Under the pieces are notes generated by a model that saw only the letters and a program-made list of their open reading frames with translations, was not told where the DNA came from and searched no databases. A DNA stretch of 64,000 nt, taken from Pardosa pseudoannulata (lineage: Eukaryota > Arthropoda > Arachnida > Araneae > Lycosidae). Shown piece after piece: positions 51,901 to 59,067 of this stretch. Made by a program: the position numbers and the translations under genes. Where the stretch lies: positions 58,770,369 through 58,834,368 of the forward strand of contig CM063503.1 in assembly GCA_032207245.1 (NCBI GenBank). Reading direction: 5' to 3'. Within the stretch, counting starts at the first letter, position 1; each line of letters begins with the position of its first letter.

Positions 51901-54900
51901 AAGTGCATATGTAAAATCACAAAAACTCTTCAAAATCATACAAAAAGTACAGGATGAATGCCTTAAGAGTAAATAACCATATAAATGAACTTTACATTAC
52001 AATGGCTGTAGAGAGCGAATGGTACAATAATCATAAAAGTGTCAATTACATATTAATAAACAGCAATTAAATATTTTAAAAATATCAATGAATGGCAATA
52101 TGATTTATCATATCTACTCTATAATTCCGAACAGAAAATTTCTAACAAACAAAGATACATTTTTGAAGGCTAATAGAAGAGAATTAAAACCTGTATATGA
52201 GATCAAAAGTAATTTCTTTTACAGAAAACTTTTGCCAACTAAATCTTTTCTGGAAACCCCAAAAAAAGTATATATATATATATCATAATTCTCCTACAGG
52301 GTTCCATATTTTTTCAGAACGTTCAAGTAAGGATTTTCTAAGGACCAGTGTTAACTTTCCATAAGGACCTATTTGAAACAAAACAGCATAAACCAGACAA
52401 AGCATGTTCCTTAAACTACTTCAAATAAAACTTTTAAAAATGCCTAAAAATAAATATAAATATTTTGTAAAAACAAATTATGAAAAAAAGTACATCTATA
52501 GTCTTTTGAGTATCATCCTATAAATATATCACCCATTCTGACAATATAAAATTCTTTCTTACAAATCAAGAATTGTACATCAATTAGGAATTTGTGTCAA
52601 TCCCTTGAAGCAAAGCTACGAGCAATTTCTTGTGCACTAACTGTCAAAAACTTACTTTCCAGGCATTGTACATTCAAATCTTATGTTACAAAAATGTGAT
52701 AAATAGTAAACAAGCAATTAGTTTTCACTTACAGTTCAAAAATATGTAAGCATTTAGACTCACACTGACCCAATGCATAAACACATATTTTCCATCCCAA
52801 AGAGTAAAGAACAGTGGTGACTATTTTATATCCTGTCTATACTCTTTAACCCTTCACCCAATTACTTCTACATTTAAGAATTTTTATATTCTGGCAATAT
52901 TCATGAACTAAAGCCAAATTGACACTTGATTAGTAGCTCTATCGCCATTTAAGTGTACTCTGAAAAACAAAAATTGTCCAACATCAGAAAGAAGTGTGTT
53001 CCACTTGCAAGTAAAAAATAAGTACTCATCATAGATTCTTAAAACTCATGAGGAAAAATATAAAGTCTCTTAACTGCCCTAATTTTTAAAAAGAAAAAAT
53101 AAGTACTTGTAAGGATTTTTAAGGGCTTGTGAATCCCTGTTCCACACTTTCCACATGTAAACAAATAATGAAAATGACATAATCCAAAAGTTTGCTTATG
53201 AAATGTACAGCATCTTAACTGCTTCTTGTTGCAAGCTAGTCATATATAAAAGTCATAATCTTTATTGAAACCCTTCAAAGAAAGATTCCTCATTATTCTA
53301 GTTACTGCATCATATTTTTTTATTTTTTCAATTTACTCAGTAATTATGTTAAGATTTGTTTATTAAAACAAGACTTTATAGTTAAAGAAAGAAAATAATC
53401 AAAAACATTTTTAAATTTGCATATGTAACCTAAAATTTTATTTCATATCTCTATATAATTATCATATAAAAATTTAAAGTTCACTACTTATATCTACTTA
53501 TATATCTCCAAAAGTTATTTATATCAGAATAAAACTTTAAGTAACTAAATACAAGTGATTTTCTTTCATAATATATGAACTAAATAGATCACTTAAAATA
53601 AATGCTTGTCAATCAATGGAATATTGATAAATTATGTTTACTATTTGCTTCCCTCACGACAAAATCACACAAATGCAAACAAAGAGAAATCATTCTATGT
53701 TTAGAATTTTTTTCTGTGCAGCATTAATACACATTTAAATAGCTCTTGTATACTAACACTTTGATGCATATTTGTGTTTTTAAAGAATATACATAAAACA
53801 TATAATTTATTATACATAAAAAGCATATAATATAACAAAGCATACACAATACAATTTAATTTAGTATTGGATATATATCCACATCCTTCAGAAGAGGAAA
53901 CTTCAGTACCTGGTACATTGTGAAATCCAATATTTATTTCATGCCTTCATACAAAAGGAAGAAAAAATTGCATAAATTTATTCAGTTTATAATGCATTAT
54001 GTATCACTACAGAAACAAGTTTCTATTTTAATTGCCAGGTATAATGTGTCAATTGAAATTTACTGAGATCTTATAACAGTAATAAGATAAAATGGTTAAT
54101 TATATAGCTTACTTTTCACACAATGACTTATTACATTTGACATGATTATACAAATCTTATAAATTACATACCTATCATTATGAGGTTGTCTACAAATACA
54201 CCATAGCTTCAAAGGATCATCTTCAGATTCTTCATCAGATTCTGCTTCAGACTTACTACTCCTTTTTCCTTGTTTAGAATCTTCATCATTACCTTTTTTG
54301 TCATTTCCCTTCTTACCTCCTACATGTGTAATTAAAGCATATGAGTCATACGTAAGAGAACTTGATATTTGACAGTTAAAAAACTTATGCAATAGCATCT
54401 CATAGGACACAATTAACATTTGGCTGTAAGATTTTGGTTTTGAATGTTACAATCTTTTCTGATAATTTCATACTATGAAAGTATAAAATGTATTTTTAAA
54501 TTGGAAGTGTTTCAAGCTTGCATATGCTGTAATTTCCAGTAGATAAGCCGCCTGGCATGTATGCTATACATGAAAATTGACTAAAGGAAAGTGTAAGTTA
54601 ATTGGATAAGCCACCCGGGGATATATGGTGTACATATGATTATTGACAAAAAGAAAATGAAAGCTCATTGAATCATTGGTTATGGCACGTTTGTTTAAGA
54701 ATAGCAGTAGCAGCTTCCATACAGCACACTATGAGGCTGAAATTGTATGGCATAATATTTAAAAAAAGAAATTTAAAAAATCAACAGAAAACTGAAGTAA
54801 TAGACAAAGAAAAAACTTTCAGTTAAAAAAAAAGGGCTGTTACAAGTTTATACAGATTTTTGAAAATGAAAACTTGGGAATTTTTATGGCCTTTTTAAGG

Positions 54901-57900
54901 AGTCTTTTAATTTAAGAACATTTCTGAGATAAAAAATTATTATTGATAGAAACTTATAATTTTGACTCCCTCTCCCATTAATTACAAAATTTTACAAGAA
55001 ATTTCTTCATCTAAAATTCTCATAAAATCTTTCCACCTTGCAAGAGAATTTTTAAATAACCAATTCAGCCCAACTAACACTGAAGCAACCCACTAATTAG
55101 TAGATTATCCCCATTTTCTGAAAGCATTATTTATAATATAAAAACCATAACTAACAATTAGTGGACATTTGCAGTTCCAATTTACTAATGCCTGCACATT
55201 GTAAACTCCTTTTTTAAAATCATTTTGTGACGCTTCATAAAGGATCTTATTGACAGATAGACAATCTACTGTTACATGGAAAAGCTTAATGTCAAAGTCA
55301 GACAGTATAATTTCTTGGCAATGCTCCTTACTCAGCTTTTACTTTCAAGAATTCAGTTCAAATTAGGCTGCTGTTAAAAAGTTATTAACATGGTTAAAAA
55401 ATAATGACCTGACATGAAAATTTAAGGCCCTATTTTAGGGAACACTTTTAAAGATATTACAAGTAGTGTATAAACCATATGGTACCAAGAAAAAATAAAA
55501 TTCCTTCAGATACAAAACAAAAATGTGATAAACTATGTACATTAAAATTCAACACTGAAACACATATGAGCTGCAGCTTATTTATCTGAAATTACAGTAT
55601 ATCTCATTATGTAATACTTTACCAAGAAATTTGTGCATAGATACTGCAAATACATAAGGATTGAACTCTTTTCTGTCTTATATGCCTAAGTGACATAAAT
55701 GTACAATTTAAATGTAATAAAAGCATCAAATTTTAGTAAGAGATGACAGTACAAATGAGCCATGGAAGTTTTTCATACAGAAAATATTATAAATTGGGTT
55801 TGCACATTCTCATTCTTTATTAATGCATTACTTTGAAATCTGTATTGAATGTATAATTTTTAACTGTTTTAAAATTCCTATTTAAATTGTTCAAAATTAA
55901 ATACTCTTAAAACAAACTCATAATCTTACAATACTATTAAAATATGTATAATGTATGATGAAAATAAATAAGCTGGCTGACAAGCATTTTTATCTTTTCA
56001 AACTCCCCCCCCCCCCCCCCATATACTCTTTAATCATGAGAAAATTATGAACTCAATCTACCTCCTTCTCTATCCTGTTCCAAGTATTTTTACTAGAATA
56101 ATCTTAGGGATGTAAGGAATCTCTTGAACTTATATTATTAAGCTTTGTGTTACTTTTTCATTGTTTTTGAATGATTGATGCCAGAAAGTGGAAATTTTGA
56201 TAAAGAATAATTTGAACATTTAAAGATTGAATTTTTAATCTGTTATATGATTAAGAAGAGGACTAGAGTTTACCATTAATTGATCAGTACTTAAATGTTT
56301 CAAAAGCTAATAATGCAAATCTAGTACATGACATTTATCTGCTATATTTTTGGCCATTTCAGATATTTTGTTTCGTGAAAGCTCAACAATCAATATTATC
56401 TTTAAACAGGCAGTAGTCTTAGTGTTGTTTATTTACTAATACATATAATCTCAAAAGCATGTGAAACACAAAAGAAATTTTAGACTAACCTGATTTTTTT
56501 GTTTGTGTTGAACTCCTGGCAGTGATATCTTCAAAAAATTCTTTTTTCTTAATAATTCGGCGTGGTTTCCGTTCTGCAATTGGTTTATCAGAGTCAGAAT
56601 CTTTAACACTAGACTGGAGATTAGAATTATCCTGAGGCTCAGTATTAATTAAATCATCCTTCTGATCCTTTAAAGAATCGTCTTTTACTACAGAGGAATC
56701 GAATGTGTTTTCAGTAGATTCATCTTTAGAATAGTCATCATTTTCACCCTCATATATCTTTCCAACACTTTCATCAATATGCAATGAATTCTCAGAGTCT
56801 ATATCCTTAAAATCATCTTTTTCACAAAAATAATCTGAAACAACTGGAGCTGCATCTAAATTATTCTCAGGCACTACATCTTTTGCTTCAATTTTAGTTT
56901 CAACTTTTATTTCAGCTTTAACTTCATTTAGTTTCTCAGGGCTTTTTTGGTCAATTTCTTGGCTCTTTATCTTAGGTTCTACACTAGGAACTTTTTCAGG
57001 GACTGAATCATCAGATTTATTCAAATTATCTATGTCACCCTGTTCTTGAATTTTTTCCTCAGTGTCAACTTTTTCCTCTTTCTTACTGGCAGTATCATCT
57101 GATTTAACTTTTACCATTACATCAGGTTGGCTGAATAATGGAGGTTCATCTTCATTTATGACTAAACGTAGACTTTCACGTCTAAAATTCTTTTTAAATT
57201 TTGGTTTAACAGGAGAATTAGATGCAGGAGAAACAAGTTTAGAAGTAGGTGTTTTAACATCAACTGATAAGCGCTTCTTATTCTCAATTTTAGCAGAAAT
57301 ATTCTTAACAGGTTCTTCAGATAGAGACATACATTTCTTTCTTCGTCCTTTAATAGAGGTATCAAAATTTTTGTCTTCATTTTTAAGTCCTGCTGTTTTA
57401 TTTGATGGAGCAGACATGTTTCTTTTTCTTTTCTTAAATTTTGATGATTCTATATTCATTTTGTCAGATTTCTTCATTTTTTGAGAACTTTTTTGTTTTG
57501 CCATGATTCTAAATCTCTTACTTTTAGCTATTTCTTTTTCCACATTATCAAGAGATGTACCTTCTGTTGATGGATCTGAAAAAGCACGCTTTCTTTTAGC
57601 TTCTACAAATGCAGAACTTTTGTCCTTTTTCTTAAATTCTCCATTTTCAATGGAATTGAAATCCTCTTTTCCTGAAGTTTTACGTTTTAGATCAGCATCC
57701 TGTTCTTTCTCCATAATAACTTTTGTGTCAGAAATTTTTATCTTTTTAAGAACTTTAGAGGGTGTTATCTGATTAATTAAATCTTCTTTATGTGATATTT
57801 TAGTATTATTAACAGGCATCTTAGTATTATTAACAGGCAACTTAGTATTATTAACAGGAATCTCACTAACAGTTTTATTTTCAATTTTTGAAGATTTACT

Positions 57901-58171
57901 TTTTACAACAATCAAATTCTTTAAATGTATATTGCTTTCACTCATATCAATATTTTCTTTACTTTTTTCTTCAACAGAAACTTTAGATTTAATAGGTGAC
58001 TCAATATTATTAGTTTTTTCGATATTAACTGATGAAGATACATCTTTCTCTGATTTATTAATTTGCCTCTGAGATCTTCTAACAGGACCTTGAATATTTA
58101 TATTTTCTTGGATCATTGTTACTTTCTCTGTATTTTCTGAATTTTTCTGAATTAATTTTGAATTTTGATAC
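20956..58171 (-). CDS. PHF3/DIDO1: PHF3/DIDO1-family transcription regulator (PHD, TFIIS-central and SPOC domains), 5' end missing
   Basis: This is a multi-exon gene of which 16 coding exons are visible: 56490-58171, 54172-54319, 51715-51842, 51260-51321, 48339-48593, 45488-45637, 43413-43593, 37615-37729, 37373-37532, 35430-35546, 34380-34496, 33141-33481, 26211-26364, 25434-25523, 22785-22875 and 20956-22696. Domain order is a charged N-terminal region, PHD finger, Cys-rich motif, TFIIS central domain, SPOC domain and a Pro-rich tail, which is the PHF3/DIDO1 family layout. Known members act in the nucleus: SPOC binds the phosphorylated RNA polymerase II tail and the TFIIS-like part acts in elongation. 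Exon phases agree at every junction except 25434 to 22875, where a SPOC exon is missing. The exon(s) with the start codon lie above 58171. Introns are packed with transposon remnants. Confidence 0.93.
22785..22875 (-). CDS. PHF3/DIDO1: PHF3/DIDO1-type gene: SPOC domain, end
   Basis: Encodes [18 protein letters not shown], the last strand of a SPOC domain, then a Lys-rich tail. The exon needs one base from its upstream partner, but the nearest upstream exon (25434-25523) ends on a codon boundary. A missing exon ending one base into a codon is required. Confidence 0.9.
22876..25433 (-). other. Intron lacking the expected SPOC exon; contains a piggyBac fragment
   Basis: I scanned both strands for the missing SPOC exon (about 195 bp). 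No stretch has the composition, splice sites or motif expected. The segment holds a truncated piggyBac element at 23790-24504 and otherwise AT-rich DNA. Confidence 0.5.
23790..24504 (+). mobile_element. Truncated piggyBac element with transposase fragment
   Basis: TTAA at 23786-23789 is followed by CCCATTCCCTGCCATGGGCC, a piggyBac-like end. CCCCATTTGGGGATCA at about 23809 and its inverse GATCCCCATTTGGGG at about 24151 form subterminal repeats. A plus-strand frame at 24307-24504 encodes [20 protein letters not shown] and then [10 protein letters not shown], the piggyBac transposase segment that holds the first catalytic Asp (IDEQ). The remaining transposase and the right end are gone. Confidence 0.85.
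25434..25523 (-). CDS. PHF3/DIDO1: PHF3/DIDO1-type gene: SPOC domain, second exon
   Basis: 30 codons, phase 0 at both ends: [20 protein letters not shown] and then [10 protein letters not shown]. This is the I-x-V-x-GRI...VWDY block of the SPOC domain. In relatives the next codons begin a strand (E-I-x-V-x-R-F) and run about 60 more residues; that part is not found downstream. Confidence 0.93.
25524..26210. other. Intron, nothing seen
   Basis: AT-rich intron between the two upstream SPOC exons. No repeat or RNA gene recognised. Confidence 0.6.
26211..26364 (-). CDS. PHF3/DIDO1: PHF3/DIDO1-type gene: SPOC domain, start
   Basis: Encodes [20 protein letters not shown] and then [14 protein letters not shown], the first strands and helix of a SPOC domain (the W-K-G-x-I block). 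The donor is GTACAG; exit phase is 0. Confidence 0.93.
26365..28589. other. Intron, nothing certain seen
   Basis: AT-rich intron. A 112-codon minus-strand frame at 28217-28555 is hydrophobic and matches nothing I know; I treat it as chance or as eroded repeat. Confidence 0.5.
28727..28942 (+). repeat. 5' LTR
   Basis: Starts TGTGGCTGCACTGAAC and ends ...GCATACAACA. The next bases, TTGGTGACCG, are the likely primer binding site. An AATAAA word lies near 28875. Confidence 0.93.
29172..29990 (+). pseudogene. gag of the Ty3-type element, broken
   Basis: Begins [10 protein letters not shown] at 29172. A frameshift near 29240 moves into the main frame, which reads through a capsid-like region ([18 protein letters not shown], then [17 protein letters not shown]). 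An in-frame TAA stands at 29441-29443. At about 29938-29950 an A-run shift destroys a Cys/His motif that starts CYYHGKFG. Gag packages the element's RNA; this copy cannot make it. Confidence 0.8.
30060..30566 (+). pseudogene. pol protease and N-terminal pol region, broken
   Basis: [12 protein letters not shown] at about 30102-30137 is the aspartic protease active-site block (D-S-G). Immediately after it the frame shifts to the frame open at 30120-30566, which includes [18 protein letters not shown], the flap/late part of retroelement proteases, and then the connection to reverse transcriptase. Confidence 0.8.
30567..31270 (+). pseudogene. Reverse transcriptase thumb and RNase H, core deleted
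   Basis: Homology restarts at [20 protein letters not shown], which lies after the catalytic YxDD box in Ty3-type enzymes. The fingers and palm with that box are missing between about 30560 and 30568. RNase H follows ([20 protein letters not shown] and later FTDHKP), with an in-frame stop at 30946-30948 and frame changes near 31000 and 31195. Without the palm there is no polymerase activity. Confidence 0.85.
31304..32539 (+). pseudogene. Integrase, broken and catalytically altered
   Basis: The frame at 31304-31930 has the HHCC zinc-binding region (LLHNISH ... CVPC). In the core, the place of the first catalytic Asp reads HLNIVGPLP, with Asn encoded by AAT at 31709-31711. The second Asp is at residue 195 (TTDQG). 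After a TAA at 31928, homology continues with [15 protein letters not shown], which carries the Glu, then another stop, and a C-terminal region at 32090-32539. It would be inactive even if read through. Confidence 0.88.
32579..32794 (+). repeat. 3' LTR
   Basis: A near-copy of the 5' LTR with the same TG...CA ends. It is preceded by a purine-rich GCGGGGGGAGTG, the expected polypurine tract. Confidence 0.93.
32991..33140. other. Intron remainder
   Basis: A short AT-rich stretch with an ATATATGCATGTGTGTATAC patch; nothing else. Confidence 0.5.
33141..33481 (-). CDS. PHF3/DIDO1: PHF3/DIDO1-type gene: linker with a C-x2-C motif
   Basis: 113 codons including [19 protein letters not shown], with a CKIC pair in the usual family position, then a Ser/Pro-rich tail ending ...TSTVSIG. 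The last Gly codon is completed by the next exon. Confidence 0.92.
33588..33690. repeat. Short tandem duplication
   Basis: Two near-identical units of about 48 bp, each ending ATGTTGAACACTTTGTTTTT and then GAAGGCAA, lie side by side in the intron upstream of the 33141-33481 exon. Confidence 0.85.
34380..34496 (-). CDS. PHF3/DIDO1: PHF3/DIDO1-type gene: exon after the TFIIS-like domain
   Basis: 39 codons in phase 0 starting [14 protein letters not shown] and continuing with [14 protein letters not shown], the extension that usually follows the TFS2M domain in PHF3/DIDO1 proteins. The donor is GTAAGT. Confidence 0.92.
34830..35095 (-). mobile_element. Second tRNA-headed SINE family
   Basis: Read on the minus strand, the head is TAGCTCATCTGGCAAAAACA ... 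CTTATAACCAGAG ... GAGTTCAAGGTTTG. This has A-box-like and B-box-like parts and a tRNA-like layout around a TTATAA loop. A body of about 190 bp with a GGCTAGGGCATGTAAAATG-type block follows. It is unrelated to the first SINE family. A partial second copy of the head sits at 35129-35186. Confidence 0.6.
35035..35236. repeat. Tandem duplication of the SINE head
   Basis: The unit CTTGAACTCACAACT(C/A)TGG ... GATCAATGTTTTTGCC ... TCCACTTCT occurs twice. The second copy has an extra AT-rich insert that includes an inverted TAAAATATAATTTTA. Confidence 0.8.
35430..35546 (-). CDS. PHF3/DIDO1: PHF3/DIDO1-type gene: TFIIS central domain, part 3
   Basis: 39 codons in phase 0. Encodes [20 protein letters not shown] and then [19 protein letters not shown], the highly conserved end of the TFS2M domain (the [10 protein letters not shown] block). 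Confidence 0.95.
35547..37372. other. GC-AG intron, nothing else seen
   Basis: Intron between the second and third TFIIS-domain exons. It is AT-rich. No transposon end or RNA gene recognised. Confidence 0.6.
37373..37532 (-). CDS. PHF3/DIDO1: PHF3/DIDO1-type gene: TFIIS central domain, part 2 (GC donor)
   Basis: Encodes the middle of the TFS2M domain: [20 protein letters not shown], then [18 protein letters not shown]. The exon ends CCAG followed by GCAAGT, so the downstream intron (37372-35547) begins with GC rather than GT and ends with AG. Phase 0 on exit fits the next exon exactly, which supports the GC site. Confidence 0.92.
37615..37729 (-). CDS. PHF3/DIDO1: PHF3/DIDO1-type gene: TFIIS central domain, part 1
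   Basis: Encodes [16 protein letters not shown], the opening of the TFIIS central domain (TFS2M), after a Lys/Ser/Glu-rich lead. It ends two bases into an Arg codon before GTTAAT. Confidence 0.92.
37807..37852. repeat. (AT)n microsatellite
   Basis: An uninterrupted dinucleotide run just upstream (on the gene strand) of the 37615-37729 exon. Confidence 0.95.
38133..38298 (-). mobile_element. Diverged tRNA-derived SINE
   Basis: Reverse complement of the main SINE family: TGGTTTGGTTTG tail, AAAGCCAATTCTAAACAGC matching the inverted core, and GGTTTTGAACCC as the B-box region. It is heavily diverged. Confidence 0.6.
38990..40580 (+). repeat. Diverged direct repeat inside the 3.5-kb element
   Basis: The stretch at about 38990-39560 recurs at about 40110-40580. 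Matching landmarks are CAAAAACAA(G/T)T, TAA(A/G)TATGAAATAT, AACAGATTCAAATCAGA(T/A)G and ATTGGACAATT/AATGGACAATTT. It may be two nested copies of one older element. Confidence 0.55.
40682..40838 (-). mobile_element. tRNA-derived SINE
   Basis: Reverse complement of the main family: TTTGGTCTGAGAGCGCTACA tail side, ACTACGATTCTGAACGGGTA core, and GCGGGATTCGAACCCGTGT, which is a canonical B box on the minus strand. It is nested in the 3.5-kb element. Confidence 0.75.
40839..42060. other. GC-richer interior of the 3.5-kb element
   Basis: This part is clearly less AT-rich than the intron around it. Short frames at 41321-41608 and 41637-41840 are open but unrecognised. Near 41950-42070 a purine-rich GGAATAAAGGA-type motif repeats several times. 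Confidence 0.4.
42304..43412. other. Intron, nothing seen except a (GA)n run
   Basis: AT-rich intron with a short (GA)n microsatellite at 43155-43178 followed by ACACACACACA. Confidence 0.6.
43413..43593 (-). CDS. PHF3/DIDO1: PHF3/DIDO1-type gene: linker before the TFIIS-like domain
   Basis: Encodes [15 protein letters not shown], a short conserved-looking block, then ...[12 protein letters not shown] and a Ser-rich stretch. It ends one base into a Lys codon before GTAAAT; the next exon completes it. Confidence 0.85.
43594..45487. other. Intron with repeated GCTTAAGAAGTTT words
   Basis: Three copies of (C/A)TGCTTAAGAAGTTT or CTACTTAAGAAGTTTT occur between 44227 and 44342, as in the subterminal repeats of pogo/Tigger-like elements. 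No matching inverted end was found. An (AT)n run lies at 45197-45225. Confidence 0.4.
45488..45637 (-). CDS. PHF3/DIDO1: PHF3/DIDO1-type gene: Cys-rich zinc motif
   Basis: 50 codons in phase 0. Contains [20 protein letters not shown] followed by EKHATDCL, a Cys/His cluster that matches the small zinc motif found between the PHD and TFIIS-like domains in this family. The motif's role in the family is poorly defined. Confidence 0.88.
45838..45900 (-). mobile_element. SINE fragment
   Basis: TTTTGGTTTGGAGAGATGCG followed by GGACCTACTGCTTAAAA is the inverted tail and central part of the main SINE family, heavily eroded. Confidence 0.5.
45977..46026. repeat. Poly(A) run of 50
   Basis: A pure A tract, which may be a retroposition tail or an expanded homopolymer. 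Confidence 0.95.
46065..46800. mobile_element. Hairpin-type MITE
   Basis: The left arm (about 46065-46310) and right arm (about 46570-46785) are imperfect inverted copies. Shared words include AATCACAATAGAAT, GACTTTTCAG, CTGTTTCATTCTT and TACTGATATTGAC, with TATTATTAGGTAT at the inner end. The outer tips read GGTACTTTCACACTTTC and, complemented, GGTGCTTTTACACCTTC. There is no coding capacity. Class unknown, as the target duplication is unclear. It lies in the intron upstream of the 45488 exon. Confidence 0.65.
47280..48185 (-). pseudogene. LINE RNase H and 3' end fragment
   Basis: On the minus strand a frame reads [20 protein letters not shown], then [16 protein letters not shown] and later [14 protein letters not shown]: the Glu, Asp and C-terminal blocks of an RNase H domain of the kind carried by I-type or related non-LTR retrotransposons. 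It continues past a stop to [20 protein letters not shown] and a C-rich end, [15 protein letters not shown], typical of the region after RNase H. The first catalytic Asp and everything upstream are missing, so it is 5'-truncated. It sits in an intron of the host gene, same strand. Confidence 0.8.
48339..48593 (-). CDS. PHF3/DIDO1: PHF3/DIDO1-type gene: disordered linker exon
   Basis: 85 codons in phase 0 at both ends, rich in Lys, Pro, Ser and Asn (...[12 protein letters not shown]..., ...SDPPSNHKK). It has no known fold. It joins in frame straight to the exon at 45637. Confidence 0.85.
48909..48963. repeat. (AT)n microsatellite
   Basis: An uninterrupted dinucleotide run in an intron. Confidence 0.95.
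49830..51025 (+). mobile_element. piggyBac element, complete ends, internally deleted
   Basis: The element is 1,196 bp between TTAA at 49826-49829 and TTAA at 51026-51029. The ends are CCCTCTGCCTGCTCA and, complemented, CCCTCTGACTGCTCA (14 of 15 alike). Next to the left end a unit CTGCTCATCCCGCGATTTCC occurs twice, each time forming a CCCGCG/CGCGGG hairpin. Inside are the beginning and the end of a piggyBac transposase; the catalytic middle is gone. Ends and target duplication are intact, so it could have moved using a transposase supplied in trans. Confidence 0.93.
50098..50714 (+). pseudogene. piggyBac transposase, N- and C-terminal remnants fused by deletion
   Basis: Starts [20 protein letters not shown] at 50098, the acidic N-terminal region usual in piggyBac proteins, with a TGA soon after. 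The end is in the frame open at 50352-50714 and contains [20 protein letters not shown], then [11 protein letters not shown] and [15 protein letters not shown]. This is the C-terminal Cys-rich zinc domain that binds the transposon ends. The DDD catalytic core is missing. More than one frameshift lies between the parts. Confidence 0.85.
51026..51259. other. Intron remainder, nothing seen
   Basis: Ordinary AT-rich intron sequence between the piggyBac element and the 51260 exon. Confidence 0.6.
51260..51321 (-). CDS. PHF3/DIDO1: PHF3/DIDO1-type gene: short Lys/Glu-rich exon
   Basis: A 62-bp exon encodes [20 protein letters not shown], a likely helical charged linker. The acceptor is TTTCAG, the donor is GTATGT, and the phases match both neighbours. 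Confidence 0.85.
51715..51842 (-). CDS. PHF3/DIDO1: PHF3/DIDO1-type gene: second half of the PHD finger
   Basis: Encodes [20 protein letters not shown] and ends with WNCPNCLAK, giving the remaining zinc ligands in C4HC3 order (C-x2-C, H-x2-C, C-x2-C). PHD fingers of this family read histone H3 tails with lysine 4 methylation; whether this one does is inference. Confidence 0.94.
51843..54171. other. Intron splitting the PHD finger, nothing seen
   Basis: A 2.3-kb AT-rich intron. No transposon end, RNA gene or exon recognised. Confidence 0.6.
54172..54319 (-). CDS. PHF3/DIDO1: PHF3/DIDO1-type gene: acidic linker and first half of the PHD finger
   Basis: Encodes an acidic Ser-rich linker, then [14 protein letters not shown], the first Cys pair of a PHD finger. 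It ends with two bases of an Arg codon before GTATGT. The phase joins the next exon, which supplies [14 protein letters not shown]. Confidence 0.93.
54537..54670. repeat. Tandem duplication of a ~65-bp unit
   Basis: GATAAGCC(G/A)CC(T/C)GG ... TGTACA/TATACAT ... ATTGAC(T)AAA.GAAA recurs twice side by side, with several substitutions. It is CG-containing within an AT-rich intron. Confidence 0.65.
54671..56489. other. Intron, poly(C) run only
   Basis: AT-rich intron with a run of 16 C at 56005-56020. Nothing else supported. Confidence 0.6.
56490..58171 (-). CDS. PHF3/DIDO1: PHF3/DIDO1-type gene, first visible exon: charged low-complexity region
   Basis: A 1,682-bp exon encodes about 560 residues rich in Lys, Ser, Glu and Asp. 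It has basic tracts that could serve as nuclear signals (KKRKRN, GRRKKC). Near the start three tandem units of PVNNTK occur. The acceptor is CCCAG at 58172-58176; the donor is GTTAGT after TCAG. The open frame continues upstream to a Met at 58251, but that extension is hydrophobic intron sequence across a clear acceptor and not a real N terminus. The exon starts with the last base of a codon, so an upstream coding exon must exist. Confidence 0.88.
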
Positions 58172-58330
58172 CTGGGAAATATAAACACATTGTTGTTACT
58201 ATGACATATCAGCAAAAACGGCAATAACCATAGCAAAATAAACGATTTCAACGATTTGAGAGCCTTTTAATTGAATATTAGACAAAGTGATAATGAGATA
58301 TAGTAAAATTAATCATTGCATAGGTATTAA

Positions 58331-59067
58331 CCTTTTCACAACAGGGCACCTTTGTTTAATACGCACGCTCAGGGCGAAGCAGAAGTGAAAGGTACTATAC
58401 TACAGGACGGGTGTTTTGCTCCACTAGGCCTAAATTTAGAAAAAAAAATCGCAAATTATAAAGTTTAAGTCCTACTACTGTAATTTTTGGTAGCATTTTA
58501 GATAATTACTTAACCTCTCTTATAACAATAAAACTAGACTTAAATAATTTTTCCTTCAATTTATAAGAATATATATTAAAAAAATTTGCTAACCTGCAGA
58601 AATAATATTTGAAAGTCCTGTTTCAATTTTCAAAACAGATTAATATACTTTCAAATTAATAAAAAAATATACGACAAGGGCTATTTACAAAAAATAAATA
58701 AAATTTTAAATGAAGACTGAGTGTGGAAAAGCTCGAAGCACAGAGAAAAGCAAAGTCCTACATTGCATTATTTGCAAGCATAAAATGTTTGTTGTGTTTT
58801 TCTTTTTTTCAGCACGGTTTGTGAACAAACAATGCACTTTCTATGGATTTTTTCCCCTTTTTTGTTCATATTAAGGGTATGAAAATGCCTACCAGATAAT
58901 CGGATAGCCACTGGTACTGATCTTACTGTAAACTGCTTTTCGTCTCTATAATTTTCATACTTCTCCAAAATTTGCTCAATTAATTTCATCGTAAATTGGA
59001 GAAGCGGTGTTTTAGTGCTGTGTATTGTGTCATGCAGAATGTGAAAATTCATTATTGTTATATCCAT
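58331..59067 (-). mobile_element. piggyBac element, 3' part with transposase C-terminus
   Basis: On the minus strand, 59067-58768 encodes a piggyBac C-terminal stretch: TPLLQFTMKLIEQILEKYEN, then VAIRLSGRHFHTLNMNKKGE and RKCIVCSQTVLKKRKTQQTF, the RLSGRHF block plus the start of the Cys-rich zinc domain. It is followed by untranslated DNA and an end at 58331 abutting TTAA (58327-58330), where the plus strand reads CCTTTTCACAACAGGGCACC. The other end and catalytic part were not found. It lies just upstream of the first visible host exon. Confidence 0.8.

Noticed and set aside
57062..57772. Plus-strand frames of 140 and 89 codons
   Set aside because: They are antisense shadows of the large N-terminal exon.
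58172..58251. Signal-peptide-like start (MKSFILLWLLPFLLIC...) of the large exon frame
   Set aside because: A clear CCCAG acceptor lies at 58172-58176, and a nuclear PHD/TFIIS protein would not carry a secretory signal. The hydrophobic stretch is intron sequence read by chance.
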